Of a stretch of 64,000 bases of DNA, positions 1 through 9,549 are shown piece after piece. The translations under genes were made by a program, and so were the position numbers. The notes beneath the pieces are model-generated. The model worked only from the letters and a program-made list of their open reading frames with translations. It searched no databases and had not been told where the DNA came from. This DNA comes from Spirochaetaceae bacterium (GTDB lineage: Bacteria; Spirochaetota; Spirochaetia; DSM-27196; PWMO01), in NCBI GenBank assembly GCA_007693945.1, contig RECP01000076.1, forward strand, positions 36,687 through 100,686, written 5' to 3'. How positions within the stretch are numbered: position 1 is the stretch's first letter; every line of letters begins with the position of its first letter.

Positions 1-312
1 GTCGCGGTGCTGGCACTGGAGGCCGGCGTTGACGTGCTGGTGCACCCGGAGCGACCGCTGGAGGCGTATCAGGCGGTGCTGGACGCGGTTCACGGCGGCG
101 TTCTGTCCGTCGAGCGCGTTGAGCAGTCGGCGCGCACCATTCTGGAGGTCAAGTATGATCTGGGGCTTCTGGGCGATACCGCGCAGCCTTCGGGGGTCCC
201 AAGCCTTGCAGCCGACCTGTCGATTCTGGGTGCCGAACAGCACCGGGCAGTGGCGGACGAAATCCTGAGCCGCTTCCGGCAGACGCAATCAGAACGCGGC
301 GGGTCCAGGTGA
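1..312 (+). CDS. Glycoside hydrolase family 3-like protein, C-terminal fragment truncated by window start
   Basis: ORF open to the window edge; ALEAGVDVLVHPE...ILEVKYDLGL resembles the C-terminal end of a GH3 N-terminal domain (nagZ/bglX type). Confidence 0.6.
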   Translation, partial: VAVLALEAGVDVLVHPERPLEAYQAVLDAVHGGVLSVERVEQSARTILEVKYDLGLLGDTAQPSGVPSLAADLSILGAEQHRAVADEILSRFRQTQSERGGSR

Positions 313-381
313 TCGGGACATGAAGGTCATCCGCAGGCACAAGAAAAACAATTTCGGCACCACCACAAAAGGAGCAACAGA

Positions 382-1740
382 GTGAACGGCAGTCAAGAGC
401 TGCGGTTCCCCGACAGCTTTCTGTGGGGCGTGGCAACCGCCGCCTACCAGGTGGAAGGGGCAGTCGGGGCGCACGGGCGCGCGCCGAGTATCTGGGACAC
501 CTTCTGCCGCCGGCCGGGCGCCGTTGTTCACGGCCACAACGGCGACGTGGCGTGCGATCAGTACCATCGTTATCCGCAGGATGTAGAGCTGATGCGGCGG
601 CTGGGGGTCGGCGCATACCGCTTTTCGCTGGCGTGGCCGCGCATCGTCCCTGCCGGGAGCGGAGCCGTCAACGAGGCGGGGTTTGACTACTACCACCGCT
701 TGCTTGACGCGCTGCAGCAGGCCGGAATTGCTCCGGCTGTGACCCTCTACCACTGGGATCTGCCGCAGGCGCTGCAGGACGCCGGCGGCTGGGCCAATCG
801 CGATACCGCCTGCCGCTTTGCCGACTACGCCGAACGCTGCTTTCGCGCGCTCGGTGACCGCGTCGGCTTCTGGTTCACGCTCAACGAGCCGTACTGCTCC
901 TCGATACTCGGCTATCTCGAGGGTGTTCACGCGCCGGGAATCCGCGACCGCGCGGTCGCCTACCGCGCCGTTCATCACCTGAACCTGGGCCATGGCCTGG
1001 CGGTGCAGGCCTATCGCGGGCAGGCGTCCGCCACCGGCACTGCGGCTGCGCGCGGTATCGGAGCGGTACTCAACCTGCTCGCAGCGCGACCGGCAACCGC
1101 ACGGCCGGAGGATATCGAAGCCGCCGACCGTGCGCTGGACCTGCAGAGCCGGATGTTTCTTGACCCGATCCTCGACCGCGGTTATCCCCGGCGGCACCTG
1201 GCGGCGTACCCCCAGGCTCCGCTGCCGATCGAGCCCGGTGACCTGGAAATCATCGCCGCGCCGGTTGATTTCCTGGGACTGAACTACTACTGGGAAGAGG
1301 CCGTGGAAGCCGACCCCGAGGCGCCCGAGGGGTACCGCCTGGCGGCGCAGTGGCAGCCGGCTAGCGAGATGGGATGGCCGGTGGTGCCCGGGGGGCTTCT
1401 GCGCCAGTTACGCTGGGTGCGGCAGCGCACCGGCGGGTTGCCGCTCTACGTAACCGAAAACGGCTGCGCGGTCGCGGACCGTCTGACCGCCGATGGGACG
1501 CGCTGCGCTGACCGGCGGCGGATCGACTTCCTGCGCGGGCATCTGGCCGCCTGCTCGCGGGCGCTGAGCGAGGGGATCCCGTTGGCCGGCTACTTCCTCT
1601 GGTCACTGATCGACAACTTCGAGTGGTCCTTCGGCTACACCAGGCGCTTCGGTATCGTCTACTGCGACTACACCGATTTACGCCGGATTCCCAAGGACAG
1701 TTACTACTTCTACCGGGATGTGATAGCAAACTATGTCTAG
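382..1740 (+). CDS. bglA: Family 1 glycoside hydrolase (beta-glucosidase)
   Basis: FLWGVATAAYQVEG N-terminal signature, TLNEPYC acid/base motif, YVTENG nucleophile motif. Confidence 0.95.
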   Translation: MNGSQELRFPDSFLWGVATAAYQVEGAVGAHGRAPSIWDTFCRRPGAVVHGHNGDVACDQYHRYPQDVELMRRLGVGAYRFSLAWPRIVPAGSGAVNEAGFDYYHRLLDALQQAGIAPAVTLYHWDLPQALQDAGGWANRDTACRFADYAERCFRALGDRVGFWFTLNEPYCSSILGYLEGVHAPGIRDRAVAYRAVHHLNLGHGLAVQAYRGQASATGTAAARGIGAVLNLLAARPATARPEDIEAADRALDLQSRMFLDPILDRGYPRRHLAAYPQAPLPIEPGDLEIIAAPVDFLGLNYYWEEAVEADPEAPEGYRLAAQWQPASEMGWPVVPGGLLRQLRWVRQRTGGLPLYVTENGCAVADRLTADGTRCADRRRIDFLRGHLAACSRALSEGIPLAGYFLWSLIDNFEWSFGYTRRFGIVYCDYTDLRRIPKDSYYFYRDVIANYV

Positions 1741-3232
1741 CAATGCAGCTGTGATCGGTGCAGGGTTGGGATCGCTTGCGGCGGCTATTCGTCTGGCTGC
1801 CGCCGGATGGAGAGTCGATGTCTACGAGCGCGCAGCGGGCCCGGGAGGCAAGGCCGGGTGTGAGACCCTGGGCGGCTATCGTTTCGACAGCGGTCCGTCG
1901 CTGCTGACCATGCCGTGGGTATTTGACGCGCTGTTCGCCGCCGCCGGCAAGCGGCGCCAGGACTACCTCGAGTTCATCCCGTTGGAGATCATCTGCAAGT
2001 ATTTCTGGGATGACGGCGCGGTGCTGCGCACCTTTGCCGACCGGCAGAAGCTGCTGAGCGAGCTGCGGCGCACCACCGGCGAGTCCGAGGAGCGTATACG
2101 CGCCTATTTCGAGCGCTGCCGCGGGATCTACGATATCGCCGGAGATCTCTTCCTGGAGCATAACCCACGAGAGCCTTCGACCATCTTTTCGGCACGCTTC
2201 TTCAAGTCGCTGCTGCGCGTTGGCGGCATCGACGCCTGGCGTACAATGGCCGAAGCGCACGAGCGGGCGTTCCAGAGCCCGCGGCTGCGGCAGCTTTTCA
2301 ACCGCTACGCGACCTACAACGGATCGAGCCCGTACCGGACGCCGGCCACGCTCTCCATCATTCCACACGTTGAGTACTCCGGCGGGGGCTACGCCGTGCG
2401 CGGTGGAATCTACGCCATACCGCGCGCGCTCGAGCGGCTGGCGCGCGAACTGGGGGTGCAGCTGCACTACCAGGCGCCGGTCGAGCGCATTCTGCACCAG
2501 GCCGAAACCAAACGCGGCCGTTACCGCGTGCGCGGGGTGGTGGTCGGCGGAGCCGAGCTGGAGTACGACACAGTGATAGCCGGTGCGGACGTACGCCCGG
2601 TCTACGACGATCTGCTGCAGGATCAGGAGGCGCCGGATGTCGTGCGCTACCGCCGCCTGGAGCCCTCTTCATCGGGTCTGGTGTTCTTCTGGGGCATGAA
2701 GCGCGCGTTTCGGGAACTCGAGCTGCACAACATCTTCTTCTCGCGCAACTACCCCGACGAGTTCTCGGCCATCTTCGACCGCCACGAGTGTCCCGCCGAT
2801 CCCACCATCTACGTCAATATCACGAGCAAGGTGACGCCTGAGGACGCGCCGCCGGGCGGTGAGAACTGGTTTGTGCTGATCAATGCGCCGTGCGATATCG
2901 GCCAGGACTGGGCCGCGGAAACCGCGCGCGTGCGCCGGCGCGTCATCGCGCGCATATCGGAGCTCTTCGGTTTCGATCTGGCCTCCGAGATTGCCGCGGA
3001 ATCGGTGATGACGCCGCGCGACATCCAGCAGAGAACCAACAGCCCCGGCGGGGCGCTCTACGGTATCTCGTCCAACAGCCGTACGGCGGCATTCTCGCGC
3101 CATCCCAACCGCTCGCGGCGCTACCGGGGGCTCTACTTCTGCGGCGGCAGTACGCATCCCGGCGGCGGCATGCCGCTCGTGCTGCTCTCGGCCAGGATAA
3201 CCGCCGAGCTGATTGCGCGCTACCAGCGGTAG
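1733..3232 (+). CDS. crtI: Phytoene desaturase / CrtI-family carotenoid oxidoreductase
   Basis: N-terminal FAD dinucleotide fold (VIGAGLGSLAAAIRLAAAGWRVDVYER), FDSGPSLLTMP, C-terminal GLYFCGGSTHPGGGMPLVLLSARITAE. Start codon overlaps the GH1 stop. Confidence 0.92.
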   Translation: MSSNAAVIGAGLGSLAAAIRLAAAGWRVDVYERAAGPGGKAGCETLGGYRFDSGPSLLTMPWVFDALFAAAGKRRQDYLEFIPLEIICKYFWDDGAVLRTFADRQKLLSELRRTTGESEERIRAYFERCRGIYDIAGDLFLEHNPREPSTIFSARFFKSLLRVGGIDAWRTMAEAHERAFQSPRLRQLFNRYATYNGSSPYRTPATLSIIPHVEYSGGGYAVRGGIYAIPRALERLARELGVQLHYQAPVERILHQAETKRGRYRVRGVVVGGAELEYDTVIAGADVRPVYDDLLQDQEAPDVVRYRRLEPSSSGLVFFWGMKRAFRELELHNIFFSRNYPDEFSAIFDRHECPADPTIYVNITSKVTPEDAPPGGENWFVLINAPCDIGQDWAAETARVRRRVIARISELFGFDLASEIAAESVMTPRDIQQRTNSPGGALYGISSNSRTAAFSRHPNRSRRYRGLYFCGGSTHPGGGMPLVLLSARITAELIARYQR

Positions 3233-3271
3233 GCAGCCGGGCGTGAGCGCGATTCGCCGCGTGAGCCGCGC

Positions 3272-3973
3272 CTAACGACGCCCGGTCGGCGGTTTCAGGG
3301 CGTAGCCCACGTAACAGAGGTTCTTGAAGATGCTCTCGTGACAGCGAAACAGGTTGCACAGATCGCGGAAGTTTATCGTGTCGGCAACCAGCCTGGGCAG
3401 CCGCGGAAGATTATACACAAAGCTCAAACCCGGCAGCACGCCGCGCATGTCCTCAACTCGCATGCCGCCGGCTCTGATGGCCCTGGTGAGCTCTCCTGGT
3501 TTGATGAAGTAGCTCCAATCATGAACGTGTGCCGGCATGACACGGGTCAGGGGGAACTCCTGCATGAAGAAAATCACCACGAGATAGCTCAGAATCGTGC
3601 GGTTGACGGTCTCGAAGAAGCAGAATCCGCCGGGAACGAGCACGCGCGAGATCTCCGAGACGACCGCGCGGTAGTCACGCACGTGTTCAAGTACATCGAG
3701 GCAGAAGACCATATCGAAGCTGTTGTCCGCAAAGCTGAGCTCTTCGCCGGCGATCTCCTCGGTGAGAAAGCCGCCGCCACAGCCGATATCCAGTACTCGT
3801 CTGCTGCGGTAATCGTAGGACAGCTCGACCAGCTGCCTGATAACATACGCAAATCGGATAGGATTCATCATGTAGCGGATTATGGCCAGCGGACTTTCGG
3901 AGTCCGACCACCAGTACGCGGCTTCGCGATCATAGAAATCGTTATCGATGAACGACCTCTTGCTCCGCTTCAT
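3272..3973 (-). CDS. Class I SAM-dependent methyltransferase (UbiG-like)
   Basis: VLDIGCGGGFLTEEIA SAM motif; FDMVFCLDVLEHVRDY. Confidence 0.85.
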   Translation of the reverse strand: MKRSKRSFIDNDFYDREAAYWWSDSESPLAIIRYMMNPIRFAYVIRQLVELSYDYRSRRVLDIGCGGGFLTEEIAGEELSFADNSFDMVFCLDVLEHVRDYRAVVSEISRVLVPGGFCFFETVNRTILSYLVVIFFMQEFPLTRVMPAHVHDWSYFIKPGELTRAIRAGGMRVEDMRGVLPGLSFVYNLPRLPRLVADTINFRDLCNLFRCHESIFKNLCYVGYALKPPTGRR

Positions 3974-4026
3974 ACCTCAGTCGTAACATGCATATCGATT
4001 TCTGTCGAACCGGAGGACGGGCACGG

Positions 4027-5142
4027 TCAGTAATGGCCCCACTTCTGCGCGGCTTCATAAATAGCTCGTATGTTATCGACCTTGGCGTTGGCCGGCACCG
4101 TACATCCGGTTGAAAGGATGAACCCGCCACCCTTGCCCGCCTTCTCTATCAAGCCCCGGCAGTAGTCCAGCACCTCGCACCTCTGCCCGAAGGCGGTAAG
4201 ACTGGCGGGCACGTTGCCCTTTATGCACGTGTGTCCGCCCAGTACCCGCTTGGCCTCGGCCATACTGGTGTCACCGTCAAACTCGATGATACACGTGCCG
4301 GCACGAAAGCGTTTAAACACCTCGAGCCTGCCTTTCCAGCCGGTGTCGCAGTGCAGCACGGGCGTGATGTTTGACTCGATCAGCATGCCCACGATTGTCT
4401 TGAGGTCAGGATATACAAACTCTTCGAAATGCGCCGGCGAGATGAAGGCCGGCGACGCGCGAGCAACCGGGACAAACACGCGGTTGACCCCCACCAGTCC
4501 GGCCCAGCGGATCGCCATGCGGGTCATTGCACCTGCCCAGATACCGCCGGCGGCCTTGATCGCCTGCGGCCGATCGTACAGGTCCCGAAGCATCGTCGCG
4601 AGGCTGCGGCCAATCGAGAAGTACTCGAACAGCGGCCCCGGGTGCATGAAGCCCGCAGCCGGCTCGATACCGGCCGCCCGCAGCTCCCCGGCCTGGCGGC
4701 GCAGTTTCCAAATGTAGGAACACAGCAGAGACAGCCCCTGAACGACGTTGATCTCGGGATAGAGTCGCCTGGCCACTTCGCGCAGGAAGCGAAGCAAGCC
4801 GACGCGCTGAAGCAGCGCGTAATCCTCGGGGCCGAGCAATTCGAACTCCTCCACCTGGTGGACTACATCGGCCGGCAGGTCGCGGCCCGGCCAGTGCACC
4901 CGTGCCGGCACTGCCAGAAGCAGAGCTTCGCTGGCGTTCTCACCCATGTAGGTCATGTCCCACGGGCCGAGCTCCACGGCCGTTCTGAGCACGGCGGCAA
5001 ACCGTTTGTCGCTGCTAAAGATGAACTCCTCCTTGGACAGCCCCGTGTAGGAAGCGGCAAACAGGCCGAGCCACGGCGCCACCGGAACACGGTCCGTTGC
5101 TTCAAGCGCTATGGCGGCCTGTATACGCTGCCGGGAGTTCAT
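4027..5142 (-). CDS. Uroporphyrinogen decarboxylase (URO-D)/MtaA-type methyltransferase family protein
   Basis: Start RIQAAIALEATDRVPVAPW; HCDTGW plus STGC (H-x-C...C zinc-type arrangement), IKGNVPASL; full-length URO-D-like ORF. Confidence 0.8.
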   Translation of the reverse strand: MNSRQRIQAAIALEATDRVPVAPWLGLFAASYTGLSKEEFIFSSDKRFAAVLRTAVELGPWDMTYMGENASEALLLAVPARVHWPGRDLPADVVHQVEEFELLGPEDYALLQRVGLLRFLREVARRLYPEINVVQGLSLLCSYIWKLRRQAGELRAAGIEPAAGFMHPGPLFEYFSIGRSLATMLRDLYDRPQAIKAAGGIWAGAMTRMAIRWAGLVGVNRVFVPVARASPAFISPAHFEEFVYPDLKTIVGMLIESNITPVLHCDTGWKGRLEVFKRFRAGTCIIEFDGDTSMAEAKRVLGGHTCIKGNVPASLTAFGQRCEVLDYCRGLIEKAGKGGGFILSTGCTVPANAKVDNIRAIYEAAQKWGHY

Positions 5143-5157
5143 ATGTTGATCATCGTA

Positions 5158-5232
5158 GCACGAAGAGACCGGCGCCGGTTGGCATAGTATGGCTGCGTGC
5201 CTGCCATGAGAGACGCACTCGGGCGCGGCGCA
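5158..5232. repeat. Intergenic repeat copy A
   Basis: Shares GCACGAAG, a 21-mer (18/21) and GCACTC..GGGCGCGGCGCA in the same order with copy B at 13.03-13.11 kb. Confidence 0.5.
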
Positions 5233-5245
5233 TCGATCGGCTCGC

Positions 5246-5767
5246 TCAGCGGCGCCGCAACTCGCCGATCAGGGCGCTCAGGTAGTCCGGCAGGTCCGGC
5301 GGGCGGCGGCTGGAGACAATGTTGCCGTCGATCACTACCGGCTCGTCGAGCCAGATGGCCCCCGCGTTGGTCATGTCGTCTCGGATGCCGGGCGTGCTGG
5401 TTACGCGTTTGCCTTTCAGGATCCCGGCTGATATCAGCACCCACCCGGCGTGACAAATCTGACCGATGATCCTGCCGTCGGCGTTCATGCTGCGCACGAT
5501 CGCCAGTACGGTTTCAAAGCGGCGGATCCTGTCCGGCGCCCATCCCCCGGGCACCAGCAGTACATCGTAGTCCTGGGGGTCGACGTCATCCCAGCTCATC
5601 GCTGCCGTGGCCGGGACGCCGTACTTGCCGACATAGGTCCGGGCGTGCTCGCCGGCGACATCGACAACCATCCCTTCTTCGCGCAGCCGCAGCGTCGGAT
5701 ACCAGAACTCGAGATCCTCAACGTCGTCGTGCAGCAGGCTCAAGGCGCGTTTGCCGTTCAGTGTCAT
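5246..5767 (-). CDS. DJ-1/PfpI family protein
   Basis: YDVLLVPGGWAPDRIR, IGQICHAGWVLISAGILKGKRVTS (nucleophile-elbow Cys). Confidence 0.9.
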   Translation of the reverse strand: MTLNGKRALSLLHDDVEDLEFWYPTLRLREEGMVVDVAGEHARTYVGKYGVPATAAMSWDDVDPQDYDVLLVPGGWAPDRIRRFETVLAIVRSMNADGRIIGQICHAGWVLISAGILKGKRVTSTPGIRDDMTNAGAIWLDEPVVIDGNIVSSRRPPDLPDYLSALIGELRRR

Positions 5768-5924
5768 TGCATACCTCCCGCTTGTTGCCGTCAGAATACA
5801 GGAACGCGCCGCCGGTTTCTACCGCCCGCCTGTTTGGCGGCCGTCGCGGCAGGACGCCTGGGGGTTGACGTGTGCCGTACAGGCTTTGCGTGCTACACTG
5901 GTAGCGTATCGGGAGGCAAGTCAG

Positions 5925-6527
5925 ATGGCAAACAAACAGAAGTCTACGGCCGGTAAACGGAGTGCGACCGGAACCGGACGGAAACCCCGCGCCGGCCGGC
6001 GCGCCGCGGCCGGCGCGCAGAAGCCCGGCGCCGGGCCGAAGCTTTCGGCCGCCGACAAGAAGCTGATTGCCGAAATCGAAGCGCTGCTGCCGGGGCTGGA
6101 TCGACAGGGGCTGGAGTTCATCAAGCGCCAGGCCGAAGTGCTGTTGGCTACCGAAGAGCTTGCCCGCAGTCGCGAGCAGACCATCAAGGCTATCGAGAAG
6201 GTCAGTACGAAGGAGCCGGCCCGGCTCGACCGCCCCGTCGAACCGTCGCCCCCGGCCGTGGCCATCGAGCGGAAGCAGGAGAATGCGTTTTTCATCCGCA
6301 CCTACGGCAAGAAGGTATTTTTCAACCGGCACGAAATGCGGGAGCTGGCGCGCCTGGCACATGGCGCCGACAACCCCGCTGACGGTGCGCGTCGACTGCA
6401 CGCCTGGCTCAAGCGCGAGCGGAATGACTATCTGATCGACACCGGGATGACCGGACCCGGCGATCCGGCGCTGAGGATAGTGTGGGAACAGATCGTCAGC
6501 ACGTATGCGCCGCCGCGGATCCGCTAA
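5925..6527 (+). CDS. Hypothetical protein with Lys/Arg/Ala/Gly-rich N-terminal tail
   Basis: ATG at 5925 preceded by GGGAGG; no recognised domain. Low-complexity tail then a predicted soluble region. Confidence 0.5.
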   Translation: MANKQKSTAGKRSATGTGRKPRAGRRAAAGAQKPGAGPKLSAADKKLIAEIEALLPGLDRQGLEFIKRQAEVLLATEELARSREQTIKAIEKVSTKEPARLDRPVEPSPPAVAIERKQENAFFIRTYGKKVFFNRHEMRELARLAHGADNPADGARRLHAWLKRERNDYLIDTGMTGPGDPALRIVWEQIVSTYAPPRIR

Positions 6528-6668
6528 CAGTGACCGGCTGACGGCGCCGTGTACGTCCGGAATCGGCGTAGAGTTGCTGCCCGGTCTTGTAAGGCCGGCC
6601 GGTAGCCGACTATAATGCTCCAGATTGTGGTGCGGCAGTAAAGCGGGAACCAGAAGGGGTGTTGCGCG

Positions 6669-7817
6669 ATGACCGTTGGTGTGCTTCGAGAAACGTTTGC
6701 GGGGGAGCGTCGAGTGGCGCTGGTTCCGGCGCACGTGGGGCCGCTCGTCAAGGCCGGTGCGGCGGTTGTACTGGAGACCGGCGCCGGGTGGGAAGCGGGG
6801 TTCCGTGATCAGGATTATGCCGGGAAGGGCGCCGAAATCGCGGCCGATGCCGCTGCGGTTCTGTCACGAGCCACGGTGCTGCTGACGGTGCGCTTTGCCG
6901 CCGCCGCGGAAAGCGACGCGGCGCTGATCGGCCGGTTGCAGGAAGGCGCGGCGCTGATCGGCTTTCTGGAACCGTGGAAGCCCCACGACAGTTTTGCGAG
7001 GTTGCGCGACCGCGGCGTCTCTTCGTTTGCCATGGAACTGATGCCGCGGATCACGCGCGCGCAGAGCATGGATGCGCTCTCCTCGATGGCCAACCTCGCC
7101 GGCTACAAGGCCGCCGTGATGGCCGCCGCCAGCCTGCCCAAGATGCTGCCGATGATGATGACCGCCGCTGGTACCATCGTGCCCGCGCGGGCGTTCATCG
7201 TCGGTGTTGGCGTCGCCGGGCTGCAGGCAATTGCGACCGCCAGACGGCTCGGTGCGGTGGTCAGTGCCTATGACGTGCGCCCGGCGGTCAGGGAGCAGGT
7301 GCAGAGTCTGGGCGCGCGCTTCGTGGAGATCGAACTGGACGCCGAGGACGCCGAGACATCCGACGGCTACGCCCGCCAGATGGACGAGGATTTCTATCGC
7401 AGACAGCGCGAGCTGATGACCGGTGTACTGGCCGAGAGCGACATCGTCATCACGACTGCGGCGGTGCCCGGTAAGACGGCGCCGGTGCTGGTTACGCGGC
7501 AGATGGTAGAGGCGATGCATGCCGGATCGGTGATCGTCGACCTGGCGGCCGAACGCGGCGGGAACTGCGCGCTGACCCGCGCCGGCGAGACCGTGCAGCA
7601 CAACGGTGTGACCATCCTCGGTCCGCTCAACCTCGCTTCAACCCTGGCGCGCGACGCCAGCCAGCTCTACTCGAAGAACATCACCGCCTTCCTGCAGACA
7701 ATCGTCAAGGACGGCGAGCTGGCCGTAGACGGTGACGACGAGATCGTCGCCGCAACCGTGGTAACCCACGCACGGGCGGTTCCAAACGAAGAAACCCGCT
7801 CCCGGCTGCAACTGTAG
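6669..7817 (+). CDS. pntAA: NAD(P) transhydrogenase subunit alpha part 1
   Basis: MTVGVLRETFAGERRVALVPAHV; SSMANLAGYKAAVMAA; VGVAGLQAIATARRLGAVVSAYDVRP. Confidence 0.95.
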   Translation: MTVGVLRETFAGERRVALVPAHVGPLVKAGAAVVLETGAGWEAGFRDQDYAGKGAEIAADAAAVLSRATVLLTVRFAAAAESDAALIGRLQEGAALIGFLEPWKPHDSFARLRDRGVSSFAMELMPRITRAQSMDALSSMANLAGYKAAVMAAASLPKMLPMMMTAAGTIVPARAFIVGVGVAGLQAIATARRLGAVVSAYDVRPAVREQVQSLGARFVEIELDAEDAETSDGYARQMDEDFYRRQRELMTGVLAESDIVITTAAVPGKTAPVLVTRQMVEAMHAGSVIVDLAAERGGNCALTRAGETVQHNGVTILGPLNLASTLARDASQLYSKNITAFLQTIVKDGELAVDGDDEIVAATVVTHARAVPNEETRSRLQL

Positions 7818-7826
7818 GAGAAACCG

Positions 7827-8117
7827 ATGGGAGAGACACTGCTGTTCGTCAACATTCTGACGGTATTCGTGCTGGCGATCTTCGTCGGCTTTGAAGTGAT
7901 CACCAAGGTCCCGCCGATCCTGCACACCCCGCTGATGTCAGGTTCCAACGCGATTTCCGGCATCACCATCATCGGGGCCATTCTGGCGGTCGGAACCGGC
8001 CGTCAGACGTTGACCGTGGCGCTCGGTTTGGCCGCCCTGGTATGCGCCACCATCAACGTTGTCGGCGGTTTTCTGGTTACGCACCGCATGCTGAGCAAGT
8101 TCAGGAAGAAGGACTGA
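7827..8117 (+). CDS. pntAB: NAD(P) transhydrogenase subunit alpha part 2 (membrane)
   Basis: FVGFEVITKVPPILHTPLMSGSNAISGI; located between pntAA and pntB. Confidence 0.95.
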   Translation: MGETLLFVNILTVFVLAIFVGFEVITKVPPILHTPLMSGSNAISGITIIGAILAVGTGRQTLTVALGLAALVCATINVVGGFLVTHRMLSKFRKKD

Positions 8118-8119
8118 TC

Positions 8120-9520
8120 GTGGACCGGGCAATCATCTCCAACCTTGCGTATCTGGTGGCGGCCGCGCTCTTCATCGTGGGGCTCAAGGGTCTGACGCAT
8201 CCCCGCAGCGCGGTACGCGGCAACCTGCTGGGCGCGGTCGGCATGCTGCTGGCGGTTGTGGTGACGCTGCTGCAGCAGGAAATCCTGGGCTTTGAAGTGA
8301 TTCTGGCCGGGATTCTGATCGGCTCGCTGGTGGGAGCGGTTCTGGCGCTCAGGATCCAGATGACGGCGATGCCGCAGCTGGTGGGACTGTTCAACGGATT
8401 CGGCGGCGCGGCCTCGGTGCTGGTGGCCGGCGCGGTGCTGGTGCAGGCAATTGCGGCCGTCACTGCCGCGGCAACGGTCTCACTGCAGTTCACCGTGGCA
8501 ACCGCGGCGTCGGGCCTGATTGGCGCGGTGACGTTCTTCGGCAGTCTGGTAGCCTTCGGCAAGCTGCAGGGCCTGGTGACCGAACGGCCGATCCGCTACC
8601 CCGGTGAGCAAATCGTCAAGCTGCTGGTTCTGCTCACGGCGCTCGTGTTCGGGGTGCTGGTGGTACGCGATCCCGCCGACACCAACCTGTACTGGTACCT
8701 GGTGGCGGCCGGCTCGCTGCTCGGCATCCTGCTGGTAATCGCTATCGGCGGGGCCGATATGCCGATTGTGATCGCCTTGCTGAACTCCTATTCGGGACTG
8801 GCTGCGGCGGCCACCGGCTTTGTGCTCTCCAACAACATCCTGATCATCGCCGGATCGCTGGTGGGCGCCTCGGGTATCATTCTGACTCAGATCATGTGCA
8901 GGGCGATGAACCGCTCGCTGGCCAACGTACTGTTCGGCGGGGTGGGGGCGGTCATCGAGGACGCCCGGCAGGACGATATCTACGCCGGCAAGGTTACTGC
9001 TACGTCGGCCGAAGAGGTCGCCATGATCCTCAAGACCGCGCGGCGCGTGGTTTTTGTGCCGGGCTACGGTATGGCGGTTGCGCGCGCCCAGACGCCGGTG
9101 CGGCTGCTGACCGAACTGATGGAGAAAGACGGGATCGAGGTGGAGTTCGGTATTCACCCGGTTGCCGGGCGCATGCCCGGTCACATGAACGTGCTGCTTG
9201 CCGAAGAGAACATCTCATATGACAAGCTGTGCGAAATGGATCAGATAAACCCTTCGTTCCCGCAAACCGACGTTACCATCGTGCTGGGCGCCAATGACGT
9301 GGTCAACCCGATCGCGCGCCAGACCTCGGGAAACCCGATTGCCGGTATGCCGATTCTGGACGTCGACAAGTCGCGAACCGTAGTGGTGATCAAGCGCAGC
9401 CTGGCGGCCGGCTTTGCCGGCATTCCCAATCCGTTGTTCGCCGCCGACAATACGCTGATGCTGTTCGGCGACGGCAAGAAGGCAATGGACGAGCTGGTGG
9501 CGGCGTACAAGGAGGCGTGA
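8120..9520 (+). CDS. pntB: NAD(P) transhydrogenase subunit beta
   Basis: GTG start at 8120 (frame of ORF 8042..9520); FVPGYGMAVARAQ, GIHPVAGRMPGHMNVLLAEENI, GANDVVNP. Confidence 0.95.
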   Translation: MDRAIISNLAYLVAAALFIVGLKGLTHPRSAVRGNLLGAVGMLLAVVVTLLQQEILGFEVILAGILIGSLVGAVLALRIQMTAMPQLVGLFNGFGGAASVLVAGAVLVQAIAAVTAAATVSLQFTVATAASGLIGAVTFFGSLVAFGKLQGLVTERPIRYPGEQIVKLLVLLTALVFGVLVVRDPADTNLYWYLVAAGSLLGILLVIAIGGADMPIVIALLNSYSGLAAAATGFVLSNNILIIAGSLVGASGIILTQIMCRAMNRSLANVLFGGVGAVIEDARQDDIYAGKVTATSAEEVAMILKTARRVVFVPGYGMAVARAQTPVRLLTELMEKDGIEVEFGIHPVAGRMPGHMNVLLAEENISYDKLCEMDQINPSFPQTDVTIVLGANDVVNPIARQTSGNPIAGMPILDVDKSRTVVVIKRSLAAGFAGIPNPLFAADNTLMLFGDGKKAMDELVAAYKEA

Positions 9521-9549
9521 CGGCACGCGCGGCGGCTGTGAACCGCCGG

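Noticed and set aside
289-1197. 302-aa minus-strand ORF opposite the GH1 gene
   Set aside because: Shadow ORF; the plus strand encodes an unambiguous GH1 enzyme.
5718-6734. 338-aa minus-strand ORF opposite the 5925..6527 gene
   Set aside because: Overlaps the starts of neighbouring genes; the plus-strand ORF has a good Shine-Dalgarno (GGGAGG). Not fully excluded.
6669-9520. Three-part transhydrogenase
   Set aside because: The PntAA/PntAB/PntB split is well known in many bacteria; not novel.
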